From Bacteroidales bacterium (lineage in GTDB: Bacteria > Bacteroidota > Bacteroidia > Bacteroidales > UBA932): a DNA stretch of 64,000 nt. The DNA is taken from positions 55,444 to 119,443 of the forward strand of contig JAGCXP010000003.1 of the NCBI GenBank assembly GCA_017961345.1. Reading direction: 5' to 3'. Position 1 is the stretch's first letter; each line of letters begins with the position of its first letter. A program made the translations under genes and the position numbers. Shown piece by piece: positions 28,803 to 36,210 of this stretch. The notes below the pieces were generated by a model. The model ran no database searches. It saw only the letters and a list, made by a program, of their open reading frames with translations, and was not told where the DNA came from.

Positions 28803-28918
28803 GCAGTATCATTGCGGTCGAGGTTGCTACTACAAACCTTTTCTATGGTGACCATATGATTGGTGGCCCGTCGTTTTATATAACCAACGTTTAAGGTCGC
28901 ATTTTGCGACCTTAGAAG

Positions 28919-28977
28919 GGTTTGCTTTTTCCCTGATGGAAGAGACGAGCGCCGCAGAGATTCTTTCTCGGTTGTAA
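28919..28977 (+). pseudogene. Remnant of an ORF6N-gene 3' end
   Basis: In frame this reads FAFSLMEETSAAEILSRL followed by TAA, identical in protein to the last 18 residues of the ORF6N gene at 29988-30890, but with several third-position differences (AGC GCC GCA against AGT GCT GCT; TTG against CTA). Similarity continues past the stop into sequence matching the 3' end of the neighbouring glycosyltransferase gene. No upstream reading frame remains. It is therefore the relic of an older duplicate, not a recent copy. Confidence 0.65.
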
Positions 28978-29067
28978 ATATCTGTTTTGGGCTTGGCTAT
29001 TCCGTCAGCAGTCAAACCATGGCGGCGGAACGACGGGAAATCTCGTATGTCCTCAAGGCCAGCGAGC

Positions 29068-29102
29068 ACAAAATAGAGGTCGACTCTTTTTGTCGACCTC
29101 TA
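29068..29102 (-). terminator. Terminator of the small lipoprotein gene
   Basis: Perfect 11-bp stem TAGAGGTCGAC / GTCGACCTCTA with a 7-nt loop, followed on the minus strand by TTTTG; 14 bp after the stop codon of the lipoprotein gene. Confidence 0.7.
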
Positions 29103-29115
29103 ACCATGTTTTAAA

Positions 29116-29496
29116 TTACTGTCTTTTAAAAGTTTTTCCACTAATATACGCCTGTGTAGGCGAGATATCTACACTACCTCCACCTAAGGCGTTTCCGAAC
29201 ATCGACAAACCACCAGCAATAGCATCCAGAGCATCAAATTTCATCTGTTTACCACTAATAGAGCCCGACACAGCCTTTCCTTCACACGTAATGGTTATTC
29301 TGCCTCCATTAATTGAAAATGTAGCATTATATGCTTCATTGGCATTACGAATAGTTAAGGCAAAGGATGATGTGAAAGTTAATGTTGTTGATCCGGAAAC
29401 CCATGTTGATCCGATAAGTTGTTCTGGTTTCACGCATGACGAGAAAGCATAAATCAAAAGGAGGGCACTAAAACATAGACAAATAATCTTTTTCAT
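29116..29496 (-). CDS. Small secreted lipoprotein, LIGSTW-type
   Basis: 126 residues from the ATG at 29496; a TTG two codons earlier is less likely. Lipobox AFSSC (Cys21). Mature part: LIGSTWVSGSTTLTFTSSF, NGGRITITCEGKAVSGSI, a Gly-rich LDAIAGGLSMFGNALGGG segment, and the end ISGKTFKRQ. Same plan as the lipoprotein at 12973-13323 (LIGTTW start, GRVFKKN end), so probably a paralogue with a barrel-like fold. Function unknown. Base composition is more AT-rich than the neighbours. Confidence 0.6.
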   Translation of the reverse strand: MKKIICLCFSALLLIYAFSSCVKPEQLIGSTWVSGSTTLTFTSSFALTIRNANEAYNATFSINGGRITITCEGKAVSGSISGKQMKFDALDAIAGGLSMFGNALGGGSVDISPTQAYISGKTFKRQ

Positions 29497-29608
29497 AATC
29501 AAGAGAAGTATAAATGTTAATAACTCTTATGGCCCAATTAAATAGAACTATCATTACTAATAGATAGCAAGAAACAGGCATAAAAAGCGTGGGCCAATTC
29601 TCTCGTAG

Positions 29609-29718
29609 AACTGAAGGCTCTCGACAGCCCGGATACTAACAATAAGAACTAGCTCACGCAGTTGCATGAGCGTTCTTCTATTCTTCAAGTATCCGTCAAA
29701 TTGTCGAGATTCTCAGTT
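29609..29718. other. Long nested imperfect hairpin (33 paired bases in five helices)
   Basis: Symmetrically nested complementary blocks: AACTGA 29609-29614 with TCAGTT 29713-29718; TCTCGACA 29619-29626 with TGTCGAGA 29702-29709; CGGATACT 29630-29637 with AGTATCCG 29688-29695; AAGAAC 29644-29649 with GTTCTT 29672-29677; GCTCA 29652-29656 with TGAGC 29667-29671, around a 10-nt loop. All five helices are perfect and separated by small internal loops or bulges. Could be a structured RNA, a palindromic miniature element or a cruciform. No U-tract follows on either side. Confidence 0.65.
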
Positions 29719-29900
29719 ACTTCAAATAAAAGAAAACGCTTTATATGTGCCTTATATCAAGGTACTATGTCATAGGCAAATCATTTTTATTGAAACATCA
29801 TCATTATTTGTGGTGGCTATTTCCAACCGCAGATATAGTGATTTTTAGGAATCAGCCCCATGTTTTTTCATTTTTTGACTTTTTTTCTTTTTTGCGGCCG

Positions 29901-29908
29901 TATCTTTG
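29901..29908 (+). promoter_or_regulatory. -7 element of the ORF6N gene
   Basis: TATCTTTG, perfect consensus, with a TTTG 23 bp upstream (29874-29877), slightly wider than usual. It implies a leader of about 75 nt before the ATG at 29988. Confidence 0.4.
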
Positions 29909-29987
29909 TCGCGCCGGTTGCTGCCACAACCAGTTTTCAGGTAGTCAGATTGTTGGCTGACCTTTGTTTCATATATAGCCAAACCTT

Positions 29988-30890
29988 ATGGATAATAAAA
30001 GTGAAAAGCCGCAAGGCGGCAATCCGTTGACATTGGATTCTGTTGGGAATCGAATTTTTACCATTCGAGGAACTCAAGTCATGATAGATGTGGACTTGGC
30101 GATTCTTTATGGTGTAGAAAACCGCGTTTTGAGACAAGCAGTCAGGAGAAATATTGATAGTTTTCCCGACGATTTCTTGTTGAGGTTATCTCTTGACGAA
30201 TCTAATAGCCTGATACACAATGGGGTATCACAACTTGTGATACCCTCTGGATACAACACTGGCGGAGCGGGAATCTTTGCATTTACAGAGCAAGGTGTAG
30301 CGATGCTTGCAACGGTGTTGAAAAGTAAAAATGCAAAGGAAGTAAGCATTGCGATTATGCGCGCCTTTGTTGCAATGCGGCGTTTTCTGGCCTCTAACGC
30401 CCAGGTCTTTCAACGGCTGGATAGCATAGAATATCGGCTTTTGGAGTCAGACCGAAAGTTTGAGGACCTGTATTCCAAATTGGAGGAAAAATCGCTTGCG
30501 CCAAAACAAGGAATCTTCTACGACGGACAAATCTATGATTCTTATACATTCGCCACCGACTTAATTCAATCGGCTAAACAGCGAATCATTTTAATAGATA
30601 ACTATGTGGATAATTCCGTTCTGACAATGCTGGATAAGCGTGCGGAGAATGTGACGGCGGAGATATATACATTGTCCGTCTCCCACAAGTTTCGTTTGGA
30701 CATTGAGAAACACGACCAACAGTATTCTCCCATACCCGTGAAAGTTTTTACCAAGGCGCACGACCGATTCTTAATCATTGATGAAAAAGTTTACCATTTT
30801 GGGGCTTCCCTGAAGGATTTGGGGAAGAAATGGTTTGCTTTTTCCCTGATGGAAGAGACGAGTGCTGCTGAGATTCTTTCTCGGCTATAA
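29988..30890 (+). CDS. ORF6N domain protein with PLD-like C-terminal domain
   Basis: 300 residues. Residues about 15-105 are an ORF6N DNA-binding domain (RGTQVMIDVDLAILYGVENRVLRQAVRRN, FAFTEQGVAMLATVL), known from phage antirepressor-like proteins. A short coiled segment follows (about 125-155), then a phospholipase-D-like domain with one HKD-like motif HDRFLIID (His258, Arg260, Asp265; Lys replaced by Arg) and FGASLKDLG. Such proteins are scattered in Bacteroidota accessory DNA; activity unproven. More AT-rich than the flanks and next to a relic of its own 3' end, suggesting transfer or recombination. Confidence 0.8.
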   Translation: MDNKSEKPQGGNPLTLDSVGNRIFTIRGTQVMIDVDLAILYGVENRVLRQAVRRNIDSFPDDFLLRLSLDESNSLIHNGVSQLVIPSGYNTGGAGIFAFTEQGVAMLATVLKSKNAKEVSIAIMRAFVAMRRFLASNAQVFQRLDSIEYRLLESDRKFEDLYSKLEEKSLAPKQGIFYDGQIYDSYTFATDLIQSAKQRIILIDNYVDNSVLTMLDKRAENVTAEIYTLSVSHKFRLDIEKHDQQYSPIPVKVFTKAHDRFLIIDEKVYHFGASLKDLGKKWFAFSLMEETSAAEILSRL

Positions 30891-30899
30891 AAAGTCTGT

Positions 30900-32288
30900 T
30901 TACGATTCGGCAACCTCGTCCAGCAGGCGGGCCATGGCGGCGGCGGTGGAGCGGCGGGAATAACGGGAGATGTCGCCGAAGGGCCAGGAAAAGGAGCGGG
31001 GGGCATCTTGCGCGGCGTTTGCACCGGCGCCCAGGGCGTTTTTCCAAAGCGAGAAGACCTTGTCGATAAAGGCGGCGATGCCTTCCTTGTCATCCCAGTC
31101 GCAGACGACGCCGGCGTTCATGCTTTCCGGACAGCCGGTAAGCGCCGGATCGCCGAGGATGCGGGCCATCGCGCCGTCCGGATCTTCAAAGCCGAGAATC
31201 GGCCGCCGTGCGCCCAGGTATTCAAACATTTTCCCGGCGAGAATGGCCTTGCTTTCCGGTTCCTTGCGAAGCGGCAGGAGAAGGATGTCGGCGGTCATCT
31301 GTTCGCGTACCGCCACATCGTGCGCCTGATATCCCAGGTCGGTCAACTTGTCGGAGAGTCCCGCGGCTGCGATGCTTTCCAGCACTTCGCTGTCCGTTTT
31401 CCCGAGCAGGCGAAGGCGCAAAGCTGCGGCAAATTCCGCGTCGGCGGCACATTTTTCTTTCAATACCTCCCAGAGCATCGTCGGATTGCCTTCGCGGGCG
31501 AAAAGACCGGTATGAGTGAGGGTGAAGGTCGGCGCTTCAAGGGAATCTTCGGCCTTTGCGGCGCTCTTCACGGTCTTGAAATCATCCTCGTCGAAGCCGT
31601 TGGTGATCAGCTCCACGGGGGTGGAAGTCATGGATTGGAACTCTTCCTGCACCATCGGGGAGACGGCTACGACAGCGGATGCATCGTCGAGCACCTTCTT
31701 TTCCAAGCGTTCGTGGCGGCGCTGCGAGCAAGGGGTCAGCAGCAGATGTTTGAAGTAAAAAACACGAGTCCAGGGATCGCGGAAATCAGCCACCCAGGGA
31801 AGACCGGTCGCCTTGGCGACACCCCGTGCAATCAGGTGCATCGAATGGGGCGGTCCCGTGCTGACAATCGCATCAACGGGGTGCTCCCGCAAATAGGCTT
31901 TCAGAAAGCGTATGCTGGGACGAATCCACAGGCACTTGGGATCCGGAATAAAGAGGTTACCCCGAAGCCAGAGGGCAATGCGGGTGCCCAGGCTCTTGTG
32001 GCCCGCATCCGCGATATTCACCTTTCCACCGCCTTTTTTCCCGCGGCCGAACAACTTCGCATACAGGCCATAGGGCTCGAAAATCTTCCGGCGGATGACC
32101 GTAACGCCCTCCACGTCTTTTTGCAGGCTTTCATCCCGGGAGGGCATCTCGGGGTTGGACGGGGTGTAAACCACCGTCTCCCAACCCTCCGCCGGAAGGT
32201 ATTTGGCGAATTTCACCCAGCGCTGTACCCCGCTTCCGCCGGAAGGGGGCCAGTAGTACGATAGGACCAATACGCGTTTCGTCCGCAT
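30900..32288 (-). CDS. Glycosyltransferase family 4-type protein
   Basis: 462 residues. N-terminal Rossmann half opens VLVLSYYWPPSGGSGVQRWVKFAKYLP; C-terminal half has LTHTGLFAREGNPTMLWEVLKE and the nucleotide-sugar segment LPLRKEPESKAILAGKMFEYLGARRPILG. Probably transfers a sugar to a cell-surface glycan or exopolysaccharide; donor and acceptor unknown. Third gene of the mutS-galK unit (24-bp gap after galK). Its 3' end converges on the ORF6N gene with 9 bp between stops, and a degraded copy of this end lies near 28980-29040. Confidence 0.8.
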   Translation of the reverse strand: MRTKRVLVLSYYWPPSGGSGVQRWVKFAKYLPAEGWETVVYTPSNPEMPSRDESLQKDVEGVTVIRRKIFEPYGLYAKLFGRGKKGGGKVNIADAGHKSLGTRIALWLRGNLFIPDPKCLWIRPSIRFLKAYLREHPVDAIVSTGPPHSMHLIARGVAKATGLPWVADFRDPWTRVFYFKHLLLTPCSQRRHERLEKKVLDDASAVVAVSPMVQEEFQSMTSTPVELITNGFDEDDFKTVKSAAKAEDSLEAPTFTLTHTGLFAREGNPTMLWEVLKEKCAADAEFAAALRLRLLGKTDSEVLESIAAAGLSDKLTDLGYQAHDVAVREQMTADILLLPLRKEPESKAILAGKMFEYLGARRPILGFEDPDGAMARILGDPALTGCPESMNAGVVCDWDDKEGIAAFIDKVFSLWKNALGAGANAAQDAPRSFSWPFGDISRYSRRSTAAAMARLLDEVAES

Positions 32289-32312
32289 GCCCGCCGGGTG
32301 TGAAAAAACGCC

Positions 32313-33458
32313 TTAGAGTTTCCTCGCGCCGTCGGAAATCACGACGTCGTAGACCTTGGGGGCGTGGCCGAACTTGGCGGAGAACTGCTCCGTGGCGGTC
32401 TTGACGAAGGCGTCGTAGAGTTCGTCCTTGACGAGGTTGATGGTGCAGCCGCCGAAGCCGCCACCCATGACGCGGGAGCCGGTGACGTCCATCTTGCGGG
32501 CGAGTTTGTTGAGGAAGTCGAGTTCTTCGCAGGAGACTTCGTAGAGTTTGCTCAGGCCGAAATGGGTCTGGTACATCATCTCGCCGACGGTCTCGTAGTC
32601 GCCACGCTCGAGGGCGTCGCACACGTCGAGCACGCGCTGCACTTCACCGATGACATACTCCGCGCGCAGGAAGTCCTCCTCGGGAATCTCGCTGCGGACC
32701 TCATCGAGCCAGACGCGCTTGGCGTCGCTTAGGAATTCCACCTCGGGATGGTTCTTGCGAATGGCAGCGGCGGCGTTCTCGCAGGAGGCGCGGCGCTTGT
32801 TGTAGGCGGAAGAGGCCAGTTCGTGCTTCACGCAGGAGTCGATAAGCACCAGTTTGTAGCCTTTGGGCTCGAAGGGGAAGTATTTGTATTCAAGGGTTTT
32901 GCAGTTGAGGCGGATGAGCGCGCCCTTCTTGCCGAAGCAGGAAGCGAACTGGTCCATGATGCCGCACTTCACCCCGCAGTAGTTGTGTTCGGTGGACTGG
33001 CCGATTTTGGCCAGCTCGAAGCGGTCGATTTTCTCACCGTTGAAAAGATAGTTCACCGCATAGGCGAAGGTGCTCTCCAGGGCGGCGGAGGATGAAAGGC
33101 CGGCGCCGAGGGGCACGTCACCCGCGAAGGCGGTGTCAAAGCCCTCTACCTTGAAGCCGCGTTTGATGGTCTCCCGGCAGACGCCGAAAATATAGCGGGC
33201 CCAACTCTGGGAAGGAGCATCCGCCTCTTCCAGACCGAATTCCACATATTCGTTGATGTCCAGCGAGAACGCGCGCACCTTGCCGAGGCCGTTGGGCTTG
33301 ATTTCCGCAATGATGCCCTTGTCGATAGCGCCGGGGAAGACATAGCCCCCGTTGTAGTCGGTGTGTTCGCCGATGAGGTTGATGCGTCCGGCGGAGGCGA
33401 AGAAGTCGCCCTCACAGCCAAACAGCTCCTGGAATTTTTTTGCAATTTTGGTTTTCAT
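32313..33458 (-). CDS. galK: Galactokinase
   Basis: 381 residues, normal length. Phosphorylates galactose at C1 in the Leloir pathway. Signature motifs: GRINLIGEHTDYNGGYVFP (galactokinase signature), PLGAGLSSSAALE (GHMP ATP-binding loop) and VMGGGFGGCTI near the C terminus. galM, galT or a galactose permease is not adjacent. It lies 19 bp after mutS, an unusual partnership that looks like simple co-transcription. Confidence 0.93.
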   Translation of the reverse strand: MKTKIAKKFQELFGCEGDFFASAGRINLIGEHTDYNGGYVFPGAIDKGIIAEIKPNGLGKVRAFSLDINEYVEFGLEEADAPSQSWARYIFGVCRETIKRGFKVEGFDTAFAGDVPLGAGLSSSAALESTFAYAVNYLFNGEKIDRFELAKIGQSTEHNYCGVKCGIMDQFASCFGKKGALIRLNCKTLEYKYFPFEPKGYKLVLIDSCVKHELASSAYNKRRASCENAAAAIRKNHPEVEFLSDAKRVWLDEVRSEIPEEDFLRAEYVIGEVQRVLDVCDALERGDYETVGEMMYQTHFGLSKLYEVSCEELDFLNKLARKMDVTGSRVMGGGFGGCTINLVKDELYDAFVKTATEQFSAKFGHAPKVYDVVISDGARKL

Positions 33459-33477
33459 ATGCTTAGTGTTTAATGTG

Positions 33478-36111
33478 TTATTTCTCAGAGAGTCCGACTT
33501 CCGCCTTCATTTCCCGCAGGAGGTCGAAGGCTTCAAGGGGGGTGATACGGTTGAGGTCGGTGGCGGCCAGTTTCTCCCGCAGGGCGCCGAGGGTAGGGTC
33601 GTCGAGCTGGAAGAAGGAAAGCTGGAGGGCGCCGTCGCTCTCCACGCGGCCTGCGGCGGTATGGTAGGGCTTGGTCATCTTTTCCTTCGGCCGTCCGGCG
33701 TCGGATTGTTCGAGGGACTTCAGCGTTTTCTGGGCGGAAGCGATGACTTCGCGCGGCATGCCGGCCATCCGGGCAACATGGATACCGAAACTCTTTTCCA
33801 CGCCGCCGGGAGCGATTTTGCGCAGGAAAATCACTTTGTCGGACGCTTCCTTGACCGTCACGTGGAAGTTCTTGACACGGGGGTATACGCCCTCCATGTC
33901 GTTGAGTTCGTGGTAGTGGGTGGCGAAAAGCGTTTTGGCGCCCTTGCCGTATTCGTGAATGTATTCCACAATGCCCCGGGCAATGCTCATGCCGTCGAAG
34001 GTGGCCGTTCCGCGGCCGATTTCGTCGAGCAGCACGAGGGAGCGCTCCGAGAGGTTGTGGAGAATCATCGAGGTCTCAAGCATCTCCACCATGAAGGTGG
34101 ATTCGCCGCGGGAAATGTTGTCGCTTGCGCCCACGCGGGTGAAAATTTTGTCGCACCAGCCGATGCGGGCGGATTTGGCAGGCACGAAACAGCCGATCTG
34201 TGCCATCAGCACGATGAGGGCGGTCTGACGCAGGAGGGCGGATTTACCGGCCATGTTCGGACCGGTCAGCAGGATAATCTGCTGGCTCTTGCTGTCGAGA
34301 AAGACATCGTTGGGAATATAGGCCTCTCCTGGTTCCATCAAACTCTCGATGACGGGATGGCGTCCCTCCTTGATATCGATGACGCGGCTGGAGTCCACCG
34401 TGGGACGGCAATAGTCGTTGTGGATGGCCAGGAAGGCGAAAGAGGAGAGAAGGTCCAGCCGGGCGAGGATGCGGCAGTCGGCCTGGATGGCGGCGATCTG
34501 TGTCTGAATCCGGGCGATCAGTTCGTTGTAAATGCCGGCTTCCAGCACATAAATGCGCTCTTCGGCCCCAAGAATCTGCTCTTCGTAGTGTTTGAGTTCA
34601 TCGGTAATATAGCGTTCGGAACCCACGAGCGTCTGCTTGCGCACCCACTCCTGAGGCACCTTGTCCTTGTGGCCGTTGCGCACTTCAAGGTAGTAACCGA
34701 AGACGTTGTTGTAGCCGACTTTCAGGGAGGGGATGCCCGTCCGCTCGATTTCACGCTGCTGAATGTCGAGCAGCACCTGTTTTCCTTCGCGGGAGAGGCG
34801 GCGCAGGGAATCCAGTTCCTCATTCACGCCCGGCGCAATGATATCGCCTTTGCCCAGCATGGCAGCGGGCTCCTCGCAGAGGACGCTCAGAATATGACGG
34901 GCCAGCGCCTCGCAGTCGTTGACCTGGGAGAGCAGTTCTTCCAGCGCCTCGCAACCGGAATCCTTGCACAAATCCAGAATGGGACGGATACTGCCCAGTC
35001 CCCGTCCCAATTGGCGGGTGGCGCGGGGAGCGATTTTTCCGGCGGCCGCACGGGCGACCAGGCGTTCGATGTCTCCCAGGTCGGCGAGTTTTTCGCGCAG
35101 GGCCGAGAGAATATCGGGATTGAGACGGAAAAAATCGACGGTGTCGTAGCGGCGATCGAGTTCCGCGGTATCCAAAATGGGCAGGGACAGCCATTTGCGC
35201 AGTTCGCGGGTGCCCATCGGGCTTGCTGCCCGGTCCAGCACATCCACCAGCGCGACACCTTCCCTTCCGGCGGAGGAATGGAACACTTCGAGGTTGCGCA
35301 GGGTGAAAAGATCCATCCAGACGTACTGTCCCTCGTCAATGCGGCTGATGCTGCAGATATTCTTCATGCCGGCGGGCTGCGTCTGCTCCAGATAAATGAG
35401 CAGGGCTCCGGCGGCCGTGATGCCAAGCGGCGCGCGGTCAACGGCATAGCCCTTGAGGCTCTGCGCCTGCAACTGGCTTTTGAGTTTCTCGACGGCGTTG
35501 TCGTAGATGAACGCCCACTCTTCGAGCGTGGAAATGTAGTAGGAACCCGGAAGGAGGTCGCGCAGCGATTTCTCGTATTCGCGCGGCAGGAGCAACTCCT
35601 TCGGGGCAAAACGGCCCAGCAGGGTGCTGAGGTAGTCGAGCGAGCCTTCGGAGACCTGGAAACTGCCGGTGGAAATATCCAGGAAGGCGATGCCGTAGCG
35701 ATCCTTCGGCCCCACGCAGATGGAGGCGATGTAGTTGTTCTCGTTCTGCCTGAGCAGTTGCTCGTTGAGGGCGACACCCGGAGTGACCAGTTCGGTCACG
35801 CCCCGTTTGACGATGTTCTTCGCGAGTTTCGGGTCTTCCAACTGGTCGCAGACCGCCACTTTGTATCCGGCCAGCACCAGTTTCGGGAGGTAGGTCTCAA
35901 TGGAATGGTAGGGGAACCCCGCCATGGCCGTCTCTACCACGTTGGACCGGCGCGTAAGAACGATGCCCAGGATTTTGCTGGCGGTGACGGCGTCTTCCCC
36001 GTAGGTCTCGTAGAAGTCCCCGCAACGAAAAAGCAGCAGCGCCTCAGGGTGTTGCGCCTTCACGCTGTAGAACTGTTTCATCATGGGGGTCAGGTTCTCA
36101 CCGCTCGCCAT
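33478..36111 (-). CDS. mutS: MutS, DNA mismatch recognition ATPase
   Basis: 877 residues from MASGENLTPMMKQFYS; 15 upstream codons are excluded because the predicted -7 promoter element covers them. Mismatch-binding motif is GDFYETYGEDA (Phe33, Glu35). The ATPase has Walker A GPNMAGKS (about 617-624), STFMVEMLET, Walker B LVLLDEIGRGTATFDG and ATHYHEL. The order of connector, lever and clamp domains is as expected for MutS1. First gene of mutS-galK-glycosyltransferase. Confidence 0.95.
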   Translation of the reverse strand: MASGENLTPMMKQFYSVKAQHPEALLLFRCGDFYETYGEDAVTASKILGIVLTRRSNVVETAMAGFPYHSIETYLPKLVLAGYKVAVCDQLEDPKLAKNIVKRGVTELVTPGVALNEQLLRQNENNYIASICVGPKDRYGIAFLDISTGSFQVSEGSLDYLSTLLGRFAPKELLLPREYEKSLRDLLPGSYYISTLEEWAFIYDNAVEKLKSQLQAQSLKGYAVDRAPLGITAAGALLIYLEQTQPAGMKNICSISRIDEGQYVWMDLFTLRNLEVFHSSAGREGVALVDVLDRAASPMGTRELRKWLSLPILDTAELDRRYDTVDFFRLNPDILSALREKLADLGDIERLVARAAAGKIAPRATRQLGRGLGSIRPILDLCKDSGCEALEELLSQVNDCEALARHILSVLCEEPAAMLGKGDIIAPGVNEELDSLRRLSREGKQVLLDIQQREIERTGIPSLKVGYNNVFGYYLEVRNGHKDKVPQEWVRKQTLVGSERYITDELKHYEEQILGAEERIYVLEAGIYNELIARIQTQIAAIQADCRILARLDLLSSFAFLAIHNDYCRPTVDSSRVIDIKEGRHPVIESLMEPGEAYIPNDVFLDSKSQQIILLTGPNMAGKSALLRQTALIVLMAQIGCFVPAKSARIGWCDKIFTRVGASDNISRGESTFMVEMLETSMILHNLSERSLVLLDEIGRGTATFDGMSIARGIVEYIHEYGKGAKTLFATHYHELNDMEGVYPRVKNFHVTVKEASDKVIFLRKIAPGGVEKSFGIHVARMAGMPREVIASAQKTLKSLEQSDAGRPKEKMTKPYHTAAGRVESDGALQLSFFQLDDPTLGALREKLAATDLNRITPLEAFDLLREMKAEVGLSEK

Positions 36112-36133
36112 ATTCCTTCTTTGTACTATCTCA

Positions 36134-36141
36134 CAAATATA
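36134..36141 (-). promoter_or_regulatory. -7 element of the mutS promoter
   Basis: Minus strand TATATTTG, perfect TAnnTTTG, 22 bp before the chosen mutS ATG; a TTTG occurs 17 bp upstream. It sits right behind the terminator of the preceding gene. Confidence 0.5.
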
Positions 36142-36154
36142 GTCATTTTTCCCC

Positions 36155-36190
36155 AAAACAAAAAGGGTTGACCGCGAAGGTCAACCCTTT
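36155..36190 (-). terminator. Terminator of the OmpA/TPR lipoprotein gene
   Basis: 12-bp perfect stem AAAGGGTTGACC / GGTCAACCCTTT with a 5-nt loop; on the minus strand followed by TTGTTTT. Lies between the stop at 36211 and the mutS promoter. Confidence 0.75.
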
Positions 36191-36210
36191 ATCGCAAATC
36201 GCGGGTGCGA

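Larger units (their letters stand above)
28803..29115. other. Gene-free stretch with hairpins and a decayed gene end
   Basis: 313 bp. Holds the near-palindrome TATGGTGACCATA (28842-28854), a perfect 9-bp hairpin AAGGTCGCA/TGCGACCTT with a 3-nt loop (28893-28913), the C-terminal remnant of an ORF6N gene with degraded flanking sequence (28919 to about 29040), and the terminator of the next gene. The second hairpin has no U-tract. No intact gene seen. Confidence 0.6.
29497..29987. other. 491-bp AT-rich gene-free region before the ORF6N gene
   Basis: No reading frame with coding character; short open frames here lack starts or family features. The left half contains a 110-nt nested hairpin (29609-29718), listed separately. 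The right half is AT-rich with the ORF6N -7 promoter element. A GGTTGctgccaCAACC hairpin at about 29917-29932 lies in the predicted leader. Confidence 0.55.

Noticed and set aside
29609-29718. Integron attC site or simple terminator
   Set aside because: The ends do not match the RYYYAAC/GTTRRRY core sites of attC, no integrase is nearby, and no U-tract follows the hairpin.
29666-29960. Two short plus-strand frames upstream of the ORF6N gene
   Set aside because: They overlap the long hairpin and the promoter and show no coding character.
33361-36171. 936-codon plus-strand open frame opposite mutS and the end of galK
   Set aside because: Its composition is the antisense of mutS; no recognisable motif, and it crosses the mutS terminator and promoter region.
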